NCBI GenBank assembly: GCA_003170035.1
Contig: PMZX01000466.1
Span: forward strand, 1 to 6,391
Origin: Myxococcales bacterium
Lineage (GTDB): Bacteria > Myxococcota_A > Polyangia > Fen-1088
Length of the DNA: 6,391 nt
Direction of reading: 5' to 3'
Shown in pieces: positions 1 to 6,391 of this stretch. Position 1 is the stretch's first letter; each line of letters opens with the position of its first letter. A program made the position numbers and the translations under genes. Below the pieces are notes generated by a model, which saw only the letters and a program-made list of their open reading frames with translations, did not search any database and had not been told where the DNA came from.

Positions 1-96
1 GTGCGCACCAACGGCATGAGTCTGGAAGAGACCCGCTCGCTCCTGCGCATGTACGAGGAAGGCCTGTCGGGTTACACCTATCTCGAAAGAGGATAG
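1..96 (+). CDS. speA: Biosynthetic arginine decarboxylase, C-terminal end (5' truncated)
   Basis: The window opens inside a plus-strand reading frame that ends with TAG at 94-96 and leaves 31 residues. The fragment has a charged helix (SLEETRSLLRMYEEGL) followed by the terminal motif GYTYLE. A helix of this type ending in GYTYLE is what I recall for the C-terminus of the long biosynthetic (SpeA-type) arginine decarboxylases, which are PLP enzymes converting arginine to agmatine for polyamine synthesis. No catalytic residue lies in the window, so the call rests only on this tail. The first codon, GTG, is not a start; the real start lies well upstream, since SpeA proteins are usually about 630-660 residues. 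The gene converges on the BrkB-family gene that ends at 156. The identification is reasonable but limited by the short length. Confidence 0.68.
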   Translation: MRTNGMSLEETRSLLRMYEEGLSGYTYLERG

Positions 97-111
97 ATGG
101 CGTTGACTTGC

Positions 112-140
112 GGGCCGAAGGCTGTCGGGTCCAGCGGCCC
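112..140. terminator. GC-rich hairpin between convergent genes, possible bidirectional terminator
   Basis: GGGCCG at 112-117 is perfectly complementary to CGGCCC at 135-140. A second short pairing is possible inside it (CTG 122-124 with CAG 132-134). The hairpin sits in the 59-base spacer between the stop at 94-96 (+) and the stop at 156-158 (-), where a shared terminator would be expected. There is no T-tract on either side, so it is not a classical intrinsic terminator. In a GC-rich genome a six-base stem can also occur by chance. Confidence 0.3.
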
Positions 141-155
141 TCCGTCCGTGTAGCC

Positions 156-1427
156 CTACTTCGGCATCAGTTCCGCGATCGTGACCGTACCGATGCGTGT
201 CCGGCGGGCCGCCTCCAGATCTTTGATCAGCACAGCCAGCGCGGGCGAGGTTGTGCCTTGCGCGGCTTCCACATCGCTCAAGCGGAACGCGGACAGCACG
301 TCCTGCAGGCTGATGGTGGCGGCGGCCCGGCCCGGGATGAAGCCTTCCTTGTCGCCTTGCACTTCCGCCACGAGACCCTGACCCTTGAGCCGGGCGGCGA
401 TGCGATCGATGACCTCCACCGACAGGCCGAATTCGCGGCTCAGAGAGGCGCGTTCGACGCCTTTGCCGCCGCGCTGGTAGTCCGCCGCCACGAAAGCCAG
501 GATCTGCGCGGCGACTAGGCCGTTGATGGGCTCGTCGTCGCGGTGGCGTCGTTCTTCGGCCTCCAGCAGGCGCAGGTTCTGGATGGCGTTCGCGATCTCG
601 ACCCCGCCCAACACCAGCCACCACGAGATGTAGATCCACAACAGGATGAGCGGCACCAGCGCCAGGGGGCCGTACACGCCACTGTAGCTGGAGAGCAAGA
701 CGCCCTTGGCAAAATGCACGAACCCCCATTTCAACCCTTCCAGCGCGAATCCTGTGACCAGGGTGCCGGCCAGGGCGGCGTACCAGCGCACGTGCATGTT
801 GGGCAGCAGCCAGTTGACCACGAAGAGCGCGCCGAACTGAATCGACAGCGGCCCGAAGAAGCGCGCCGCCGATCCTGATCCGATGAGACGCCCCGACCAG
901 TAGAGGTAGGCGCCGGCCAGCACTGGCAGCAGGGTGACGACCGGGTAGAAGATCAGGAACTTGCGGAACCACGACCGCCGCGTGGTCACATGCCAGATGT
1001 CGTTGAAGGTGTTCTCGACGGTGTCGTAGAGGAAGTAGCAAGTGGCCACCGTGAAAGCCAGGCCCAGCCCGCCGGCAGCGCCGGTGGCAACCTTCTCCGA
1101 AAACGACGCGAGCTCGCTGACCACGTCGCCCATGTCAGGCAGAACCTGGGTCGAGATGAATTCCACCAAGCGCGACTGGGCTTCGAGATTGTGGGTCTGG
1201 CGCAGGGCCGCGAAGACCAGCGCCAGCAGCGGGACCAGTCCGAGGGTGGTCTGATAGGTGAGTGCCGCCGCTTGTTGCGGGCAGCGATCGCGCACCCATT
1301 GTTTGATGATGCGCAGGCCGAGGCGGGCCAGGTACACGCTGGCGCGGGCCGGCCGCGACAGCATGGTCGCCATCTCGTAGGACGGCGTGGTCATCGCGGC
1401 CTTGATATGGCTGAGCGTCAGACGCAT
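156..1427 (-). CDS. YihY/BrkB-family inner-membrane protein with winged-helix-like C-terminal tail
   Basis: This 423-residue protein belongs to the YihY/virulence factor BrkB family, often mislabelled 'ribonuclease BN'. Its transport or structural role is not settled. The family signature is the segment near residues 45-65 (RDRC, then AAALTYQTTLGLVPL). Six hydrophobic segments are visible at about 57-76, 117-136, 156-178, 190-208, 216-234 and 253-277, and the segment with SSYSGVYGPLA (246-256) is typical. After the last helix, a charged linker (about 287-300) leads to a soluble region (about 301-366) that looks like a winged helix (SLSREFGLSVEVIDRIAARLKGQGLV), found in some family members. 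The start is uncertain. ATG at 1427 has AGGGG only one base away. ATG at 1394 (412 residues) has AAGG at better spacing. The frame stays open to an ATG at 1559, but that extra 44-residue stretch is Arg/Pro/Gly-rich and overlaps the radical SAM gene, so I rejected it. It is probably the last gene of the minus-strand operon. Confidence 0.9.
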   Translation of the reverse strand: MRLTLSHIKAAMTTPSYEMATMLSRPARASVYLARLGLRIIKQWVRDRCPQQAAALTYQTTLGLVPLLALVFAALRQTHNLEAQSRLVEFISTQVLPDMGDVVSELASFSEKVATGAAGGLGLAFTVATCYFLYDTVENTFNDIWHVTTRRSWFRKFLIFYPVVTLLPVLAGAYLYWSGRLIGSGSAARFFGPLSIQFGALFVVNWLLPNMHVRWYAALAGTLVTGFALEGLKWGFVHFAKGVLLSSYSGVYGPLALVPLILLWIYISWWLVLGGVEIANAIQNLRLLEAEERRHRDDEPINGLVAAQILAFVAADYQRGGKGVERASLSREFGLSVEVIDRIAARLKGQGLVAEVQGDKEGFIPGRAAATISLQDVLSAFRLSDVEAAQGTTSPALAVLIKDLEAARRTRIGTVTIAELMPK

Positions 1428-1479
1428 GCCCCTAGATAGTCCACCACGTCGCGCGCGGAAACAACCCGCCGTCTTCGAT

Positions 1480-2928
1480 CTACCCTCCGAGCGCCCGTTT
1501 CCACGCGGCGAAACCGCCGCCAGCGCGGGCGGTCTGGGCCGCAGCCAGCCCCTCGGCAAAGCTCCCCTGGGCCAGCCGATACTCGACCCACCCCCACTTG
1601 GGCGCGTCCCCGCCCAAGCGAACGCGCCCCCGAAGCTGCCGGCGCAAGAAGCCCAGCTTTTCTTCCAGGCTGGCGATGGCTTCGAAGGGTTGATGGTCGA
1701 GCGGCGTATTGCGTTTGGATACGAAAGGCGAAACCGTCAGCGACAGCTTGGGCGCGACAGCCGCGAGTTCCAGGGCCAGCCGCGCCAGCTCGTCGATGTC
1801 GGCTGCGGTTTCCCCGGGCAGGCCGATCAGCACGTAGAGCTTGAGCAGCGCCATGCCGTGGTCGCGGCACAGGCGGGCCGCGCGCAGCAGATCCTCGACT
1901 CGCGTGTTGCGGTCGACCTGATCGCGCAGGCGTTGCGAAGCCCCGTCGGCCGCGGTGGTCATGGTTCGATAGCCACCGCGGGCCAGCAGCCCCACCAGTT
2001 CGTCATCGAGGCGGTCGGCACGCAAACTGGACACGCCCACTCCGCGGCCGGCGTCGACCAGGGCGCGCAAGATTTCGGGCAGGGCAGGGTGGTCAGTCAC
2101 CGCTGCGCCCACCAGGCCCACCCGCTGCGCCTCAGCCGGGACGAGCGGCAGCAGGCGCTCGGGCGAGACTGGGCGCATGCCACCGCCTGCCGACCGGCGC
2201 ATCACGCAGTAGGCACAGCCTCGGCTGCAGCCGCGCTCGGCCTCGATGAGAAACATGCCTGCCAGCTCTGTGTGCGGCGTAATGATCTGCGAGTAGGCGG
2301 GCAGGTAGTGGTCGTCGGCGATCGCGACCGGCGGCGGCGTCTCGCCGTGCAGCGAAGGGACGTAGAAACCCGGCCTGCACGCCAGATCGCCGAGCAGGGT
2401 CTCCCGGTCTGGCTGTTCGCGCAGGCTCTGCACAAGGGCCGGCAGAAGCTCCTCGGCTTCGCCCATGACAATGACGTCGGCGAATGGGCCGGCCGGCACC
2501 GGGTTGGAAAACGTCAGGGGCCCGCCCAGAACGACCAAGGGGAACGTGCGCGCGTGCGCGGAGCGCTCGGCAGCAAGCACCGGAATTCCGGCGAGATCCA
2601 GGCAGGTGACCACGCCAGCCAGCTCCAGTTCGGACGCGAGCGAGAAGGCGACCACGGGAAAGTCAGCGACGGGGCGGCCGGATTCGTAGGTGCAAAGACC
2701 ATCGGAAGGCCGTCGCGCCTCTGTCACATCGTCGGGAAGGAAGGCGCGTTCTGCAGTGCTGTCGGGCAGGGCATGCAGGCTGCGGTAGATACTCTGGAAC
2801 CCCAGCGACGACATGCCCACGTGGTACGGGCTCGGGTAGCACAGGGCAAAGGCCAGGTCGGCCTGCTTGTGCAAGGTCCCGGTTTCATCGGCCAGCCGGC
2901 TGGCGCGAATTTCGCGAAACCTGTTCAC
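1480..2928 (-). CDS. Radical SAM protein with B12-binding-like N-terminal domain, function unknown
   Basis: This 482-residue protein belongs to the COG1032-type radical SAM enzymes. Residues 27-47 (FALCYPSPYHVGMSSLGFQ) match the usual opening of these proteins. Residues about 90-160 look like a Rossmann-type B12-binding-like domain ending in a GEAE motif (156-159), but I see no cobalamin-ligand DxHxxG motif, so cobalamin binding is doubtful. The radical SAM core begins at 'ERGCSRGCAYC': the CxxxCxxC cysteines at 234, 238 and 241 should hold the 4Fe-4S cluster that cleaves S-adenosylmethionine. Later core segments are AADGASQRLR (326-335) and LIGLPGET (367-374). The C-terminal part (393-450) carries the SLTVSPFVSKRNTP type segment. 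I place the start at GTG 2926-2928. It lies 19 bases after the peptidase stop and gives the expected N-terminus, although no Shine-Dalgarno sequence is visible. The frame extends upstream to 3231, but that stretch is Arg/Pro/Ser-rich noise inside the peptidase gene. The substrate is unknown; the enzyme is probably cytoplasmic. Confidence 0.9.
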   Translation of the reverse strand: MNRFREIRASRLADETGTLHKQADLAFALCYPSPYHVGMSSLGFQSIYRSLHALPDSTAERAFLPDDVTEARRPSDGLCTYESGRPVADFPVVAFSLASELELAGVVTCLDLAGIPVLAAERSAHARTFPLVVLGGPLTFSNPVPAGPFADVIVMGEAEELLPALVQSLREQPDRETLLGDLACRPGFYVPSLHGETPPPVAIADDHYLPAYSQIITPHTELAGMFLIEAERGCSRGCAYCVMRRSAGGGMRPVSPERLLPLVPAEAQRVGLVGAAVTDHPALPEILRALVDAGRGVGVSSLRADRLDDELVGLLARGGYRTMTTAADGASQRLRDQVDRNTRVEDLLRAARLCRDHGMALLKLYVLIGLPGETAADIDELARLALELAAVAPKLSLTVSPFVSKRNTPLDHQPFEAIASLEEKLGFLRRQLRGRVRLGGDAPKWGWVEYRLAQGSFAEGLAAAQTARAGGGFAAWKRALGG

Positions 2929-2947
2929 CAGGGCACACGCGCGCGGA

Positions 2948-5752
2948 TCACTTGATGGGCGCGCCGTCGAGATCGCGCAGTTCCACATCCGCGATCTTGC
3001 GCAACGAGGCCTCGATCGCGGTGCGGTCGCCCACCACGACCACGACCAGGTTGTCGGGGCGCAAGTATTTTTGCGCGGTCTTGAGCACGTCCGCCGCGGT
3101 GACGGACGCGATCCGGGTGGAGAAGGTTTGCAGGTCCTTGTCGGGCAGGTCGTACACCGCCAGCGCCGCCATCTGCGCGGCGACCTGGTTGGCCGTGGCA
3201 AAGCGCGCCGGGAACGCGCGAAGGATCTCATCCTTGGTTTCCTTCAGCTCCTTGTCGCCGACCTCGTCGCTGCGCAGGGCCGAGACCTCCTTCAGGATCT
3301 CGGCCACGGAATCGGCGGTGTGATTGGCCACGAACTCGCCGCCCGCGGTCCAGGGCCCGGGCGCTCGCCGCGCCTCGAACATGGAGGCGACTCCGTAGGT
3401 CCAACCCTTGGCCTCGCGCAGGTTGAGGGTCAGACGCTTGAACGTCCCTCCGAGAATCTGGTTCATCACCAAGGCCCGGTAATAGTCGGGATTCTTGCGC
3501 TCGATGCCGACCAGGCCCAGGCGGATCGACGACTGGGGTGCGCCGGCCTTGTCGACCAGGAAGATGCGCGTCTTCTCGACCGGTGGCGCCTTGGGGATCT
3601 TGACCGCCGGGATCGGCTTGGGCTTCCATCCGGCGAGCCGTTTTTCCATCGTGGCGCGCAGCTCGGCCTCCCGGATGTCGCCGGCCACCACCAGCACAGC
3701 GTTGTTGGGCCGGTAGTATTCCTGAAAGAAGGCTTGAACCTCGGCTCTTGTCAGCCGGCGCACCGACTCCTCGGTGCCACTGGCAGGCCAGCCGTAGGGA
3801 TGGCGCTCGCCGAACAGAACGCGAGCGAACGTCAGGCCGGCCACCAGGGGAGGCGAGTCCTTGCGCCGGGCCAGGGTAGAGAGGATGTTCTCGCGCACGC
3901 GCGCGAGGTCGTCCTCGGAGAAAGCGGGTTGCAGCAGCACGTCGGCCCACACGTCGAGCGCGCGGCCGATGTTCTCGCTGAGGGCCGATACTGATAGCGA
4001 GGAGGCGTCCCAGTTGGCGTTGGTCGAAAGCGTGGCGCCCAGTTGCGCGATCTCCTCGGCGATGCGCGTGGCGCTGCGGGTGGCGGTCCCCTCGTCCAGC
4101 ATGTCCGCCACCAGATCGGCCAAGCCGGCCTTGTCTGGCGGATTGGCGCCGTTCCCGGTGCGCACCACCATCTCGACCCCGACCAAAGGAAGCTTGTGCG
4201 ACTCGGCCAGAATCACGCGCAGGCCATTCTTCAGGCGGAACCGCTTCACCTCTGGCACCTTGAATGGGGTCGTCTGGCCCGGGGCGGGAAGCTTGTGGCG
4301 GAACTCGGCGTCCGGACTCTGGCGCGACGCGGGCTTTTCGGCGACGGGCGCGGTCGTGATGGATCGGTCCTGCGCGGACGCGGGCGACACCAGGCGGCCC
4401 ATGATCGGTGCGCCGCTGTTGGGCTTGACGTCGATGGTCACGCGCGCCTTGCTGGGCAGGATCTGGGCGGCCCATTTTTGTAGGGCCTCTGGCGTGGCCA
4501 CCTCGTATCGGCCGAGGTCGCGGCCCAGGTACGCCGGATCGCCCGCGAACACATCGTAGCTGAGGAGCCGGCCAGCCAGCCCCTGCAGCGTGTCCAGGCT
4601 GCGCACCAGATCGGTCTTGATCTCATTGCGTGCGCGTTCCAGCTCAGCGGCCTCGACGGGCTGGGCACGCATCTTGTCCAGTTCCTGATTGATGACGGTC
4701 TCCAGCTCCGCCAGCGTATGTCCCCGCAGCGGGACATAGGTGATCTCGAAGGTCCCACCCAGCAGCCGGCTGATGTGCACTGCGGAGACGGACTGCGCAA
4801 TCTTCAGCTCGAGAACCAGACGGCGATGCAGGCGCGAGCTCTTGCCGCCGCCTAGCGCGTTTGCGATCAGGTCCAATTCGGCGTCGCCGGGCGCGAAGAT
4901 GGGCACCGTGTTCCAGGCCATCAGGCCTCGCGCCAGGTTGACCTTGGCTTCCATTGCGATGCGGCGTTCACCGTTGGGCGCGGGAATGGGCGGCACCGAC
5001 GGCTCCTGCACCTGTGGTCCCGCTGGGATGGGACCGAAGTACTTTTCCACCAGGCCCCTGACCCGCGCGACGTCGAGGTCGCCGGCGATGAGTAGCACGG
5101 CGTTGTTGGGGGCGTAGGTGCGGTTGAAGAACCCGCGGACGTCATTTTCGCTTGCCGCGTCCAGGTCCTTCATGGACCCGAGCACCTCATGGCGGTAGGG
5201 GTGGCCAGGGGGAAACAACGCCTCCAGTTCCACGCGAGACACACCCCCGAGCGGCGCGTTCTCCACGCGTTGCCGGCGCTCGTTCTTCACCACGTCGCGC
5301 TGGTTCTGGAAGCTCGATCCGAACGAGGGCCGGTCGAGGAGGAAGCCCATGCGCGAGCTCTCCAGCCACAGTCCCAGCTCCAGCTGGCTCGCCGGCAGGG
5401 TCTCGAAGTAGTTGGTGCGATCTGTGCTGGTCGAGCCGTTGCGCGCCGAAGCCCCGGCCTGGCCCAGGTACTTGAAGTAGGCATCCTCGGGGATGTGCTT
5501 CGTCCCCTGGAACATCATGTGTTCGAAGAGATGGGCGAATCCGGTCTTGCCCGGTGCCTCGTCCTTTGACCCGACCTTGTACCAGATCTCGACGTGCACG
5601 ATGGGCACCGCGTGGTCCACGTGCAGGATGACGTCGAGCCCGTTTTGCAGCCGGTACTTCTCGAAGGCTATCTCGGGCGTCGCGGCGCGGACCGGCGGCG
5701 CCAGGCAGAAACAGAGCGCGGCACCGGCGGCAATGCGGGAAAGGAGGGGCAT
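2948..5752 (-). CDS. Exported tandem-domain M16 (pitrilysin-family) zinc metallopeptidase
   Basis: This 934-residue protein is made of two M16 halves, which in this family form a closed chamber that degrades peptides. An N-terminal signal peptide is visible (Arg6, hydrophobic core, VRA before Ala24), so it should act in the periplasm or outside the cell. The first half has the inverted zinc motif HLFEH (His74, Glu77, His78); the third ligand is probably Glu158 in KNERRQ, and Glu163 is the alternative. It also has the conserved NGSTSTDRTNY strand (105-115). A Pro/Ala/Ser-rich linker (about 445-500) joins the second half. There the HxxEH position reads LADLVAD, so the zinc site is lost, while the Arg779/Tyr786 pair (LREAKGWTYG), which helps bind substrate at the active site in this family, is kept. 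This one-active, one-inactive arrangement is normal for fused M16 proteins. ATG 5750-5752 is chosen because the signal peptide follows directly; only a weak AGG lies upstream. It is probably the first gene of the minus-strand operon, diverging from hppA. The natural substrate is unknown. Confidence 0.95.
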   Translation of the reverse strand: MPLLSRIAAGAALCFCLAPPVRAATPEIAFEKYRLQNGLDVILHVDHAVPIVHVEIWYKVGSKDEAPGKTGFAHLFEHMMFQGTKHIPEDAYFKYLGQAGASARNGSTSTDRTNYFETLPASQLELGLWLESSRMGFLLDRPSFGSSFQNQRDVVKNERRQRVENAPLGGVSRVELEALFPPGHPYRHEVLGSMKDLDAASENDVRGFFNRTYAPNNAVLLIAGDLDVARVRGLVEKYFGPIPAGPQVQEPSVPPIPAPNGERRIAMEAKVNLARGLMAWNTVPIFAPGDAELDLIANALGGGKSSRLHRRLVLELKIAQSVSAVHISRLLGGTFEITYVPLRGHTLAELETVINQELDKMRAQPVEAAELERARNEIKTDLVRSLDTLQGLAGRLLSYDVFAGDPAYLGRDLGRYEVATPEALQKWAAQILPSKARVTIDVKPNSGAPIMGRLVSPASAQDRSITTAPVAEKPASRQSPDAEFRHKLPAPGQTTPFKVPEVKRFRLKNGLRVILAESHKLPLVGVEMVVRTGNGANPPDKAGLADLVADMLDEGTATRSATRIAEEIAQLGATLSTNANWDASSLSVSALSENIGRALDVWADVLLQPAFSEDDLARVRENILSTLARRKDSPPLVAGLTFARVLFGERHPYGWPASGTEESVRRLTRAEVQAFFQEYYRPNNAVLVVAGDIREAELRATMEKRLAGWKPKPIPAVKIPKAPPVEKTRIFLVDKAGAPQSSIRLGLVGIERKNPDYYRALVMNQILGGTFKRLTLNLREAKGWTYGVASMFEARRAPGPWTAGGEFVANHTADSVAEILKEVSALRSDEVGDKELKETKDEILRAFPARFATANQVAAQMAALAVYDLPDKDLQTFSTRIASVTAADVLKTAQKYLRPDNLVVVVVGDRTAIEASLRKIADVELRDLDGAPIK

Positions 5753-5896
5753 GGCGCGAGCCTATCGCAAAACCGGCCGCGAGCCATGACCAGGCCAGGA
5801 GATTCGCGGAACACATGGAGTGCCGAGGAACGCCAGGATCGCATTGAAATCCCGACCGGAATAGGGGGGGTAAAGAGATGATTCACCCTTCTCCAC

Positions 5897-5926
5897 TTGA
5901 TATGTCGGAGCGGTTGGGACTAATTT
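5897..5926 (+). promoter_or_regulatory. Candidate sigma-70-type promoter for hppA
   Basis: TTGATA at 5897-5902 and TAATTT at 5921-5926 are separated by 18 bases and each matches the -35/-10 consensus well. They lie in the most AT-rich part of the divergent region, directly upstream of hppA. Transcription would begin near 5933, leaving a leader of only about 13 bases with the Shine-Dalgarno sequence almost at the 5' end. That is unusually short, so a further upstream start cannot be excluded. Confidence 0.45.
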
Positions 5927-5934
5927 GCGCGCCC

Positions 5935-5939
5935 GGAGG
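5935..5939 (+). promoter_or_regulatory. Strong ribosome binding site of hppA
   Basis: GGAGG stands six bases before ATG 5946-5948, which is near-ideal spacing and fixes the hppA start. It is the strongest Shine-Dalgarno sequence in the window; the three minus-strand genes have weak or no visible sites. Confidence 0.8.
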
Positions 5940-5945
5940 ACCTGC

Positions 5946-6391
5946 ATGAACCCCCTACGATTTTTGTCCGCTGCCCTGTGCGGCTTGCTGCCGCTCCTAT
6001 TGTCCCAGAGCCGAGCACTCGCAAGTGAGGCGAGCCTGGTTCTGCCTAACCTGTCGTCCGTGAAATTCCTGGGCGACATCGCGGGCAACCGGCTGCTCAT
6101 GGGCGGCTTGGTGATCTGCCTCCTGGGAATGGTCTTCGGTTTCGTCATGTACAAACAGCTCAAGGGCTCATCCGTGCACAAGTGCATGCGCGAGATATCC
6201 GAGCTGATCTACGAAACCTGCAAGACCTACCTGCTCACCCAGGGCAAGTTCATCCTGGTGCTCTGGGCGTTCATCGCCATCATCATCGGCGCGTACTTCG
6301 GTTGGCTCTCGCCCGTCGAGGGCAAGCCGGTCGCCATGACCCTTTCCATCATCCTGCTCTTCAGCTTGGTGGGAATCGCGGGCAGCTACGG
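5946..6391 (+). CDS. hppA: Membrane-bound ion-translocating pyrophosphatase, N-terminal part (3' truncated)
   Basis: The 148 visible residues match the start of the membrane pyrophosphatases, which hydrolyse cytoplasmic pyrophosphate and pump H+ or Na+ across the inner membrane. Key signs are the block EISELIYETCKTYLLTQGKF (83-102) with hydrophobic segments before it (about 50-70) and after it (about 103-120), then a further helix from about 130 ending in LLFSLVGIAGSY. The segment LVLPNLSSVKFLG (31-43) is typical of a longer bacterial subgroup. Residues 1-27 look like a cleavable signal peptide (hydrophobic core, ALA before Ser28), which would place the next segment outside the cytoplasm. The pyrophosphate-binding loops and the residues that decide ion type and potassium dependence lie beyond the window, so H+ versus Na+ cannot be told. 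Full-length members are roughly 700-800 residues. The gene has its own strong ribosome binding site and diverges from the peptidase operon. Confidence 0.92.
   Translation, partial: MNPLRFLSAALCGLLPLLLSQSRALASEASLVLPNLSSVKFLGDIAGNRLLMGGLVICLLGMVFGFVMYKQLKGSSVHKCMREISELIYETCKTYLLTQGKFILVLWAFIAIIIGAYFGWLSPVEGKPVAMTLSIILLFSLVGIAGSY

Larger units (their letters stand above)
5753..5945. other. Divergent intergenic region between the M16 peptidase and hppA
   Basis: These 193 bases separate the two divergent starts and must hold promoters for both the minus-strand operon and hppA. The half near hppA is AT-richer and contains the promoter candidate listed separately. For the minus strand I found no convincing -35/-10 pair; TTTACC (reverse complement of 5871-5876 region) is the only suggestive element and has no good partner. 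A run of seven G residues lies at 5864-5870. Open frames crossing this region on the minus strand run antisense into hppA and show no protein-family features. Confidence 0.6.

Noticed and set aside
156..1427. Calling the BrkB-family protein ribonuclease BN
   Set aside because: That name came from an old misassignment. True RNase BN is a zinc-dependent metallo-beta-lactamase-fold enzyme, whereas this protein has six membrane helices and no metal-binding His motif.
1387..2955. Long plus-strand open frame (522 codons) opposite the radical SAM and BrkB genes
   Set aside because: Its translation is rich in Arg, Gln, Gly and Ala with no family motif, while the opposite strand carries clear conserved domains. 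Long antisense frames are common in GC-rich DNA.
2929..3231. Upstream in-frame extension of the radical SAM gene (101 codons)
   Set aside because: It lies almost wholly within the peptidase coding region, and its Arg/Pro/Ser/Trp-rich translation resembles an out-of-frame reading rather than a protein domain.
3228..4475. Minus-strand open frame of 415 codons in another frame inside the peptidase gene
   Set aside because: The product is Arg/Gly/Pro-rich low-complexity sequence, and the overlapping frame encodes recognisable M16 sequence throughout.
5864..5870. Run of seven G residues in the divergent region
   Set aside because: A single homopolymer run with no repeat partner or nearby second G-tract is not enough to propose a quadruplex or phase-variation switch.
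5762..6187. Minus-strand open frame (141 codons) spanning the divergent region and the start of hppA
   Set aside because: It is antisense to conserved hppA codons, has no family features, and the strong GGAGG site supports only the plus-strand gene.

Overview
This is a GC-rich window of tightly packed chromosomal genes that resembles a myxobacterial or related deltaproteobacterial genome. That assignment is inferred from base composition and from the kinds of genes present; no rRNA or other phylogenetic marker is available. I see no mobile element, CRISPR array, tRNA, rRNA or prophage sequence. Everything lies in or close to five genes, two of them cut by the window edges.

From left to right: (1) positions 1-96 (+) hold the last 31 codons of what looks like biosynthetic arginine decarboxylase (speA). 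(2) A 59-base convergent spacer carries a GC-rich hairpin. (3) Positions 156-1427 (-) encode a six-helix YihY/BrkB-family inner-membrane protein with a winged-helix-like cytoplasmic tail. (4) Positions 1480-2928 (-) encode an uncharacterised radical SAM protein with a B12-binding-like N-terminal half. (5) Positions 2948-5752 (-) encode an exported, double-length M16 (pitrilysin-type) zinc peptidase. (6) A 193-base divergent intergenic region contains a candidate sigma-70-type promoter. (7) From 5946 (+) to the window end runs the N-terminal part of a membrane-bound ion-pumping pyrophosphatase (hppA).

The three minus-strand genes are transcribed in the order M16 peptidase, radical SAM protein, BrkB-family protein. 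The gaps are 19 and 52 bases, so they probably form one operon read from the divergent region. The peptidase should act outside the cytoplasm, the radical SAM protein in the cytoplasm, and the BrkB protein in the inner membrane. No shared pathway can be read from the sequence. The flanking genes (polyamine synthesis; pyrophosphate-driven H+ or Na+ pumping) are housekeeping functions on the other strand. The least understood element is the radical SAM enzyme. I found no convincing evidence of a new defence or mobile system.
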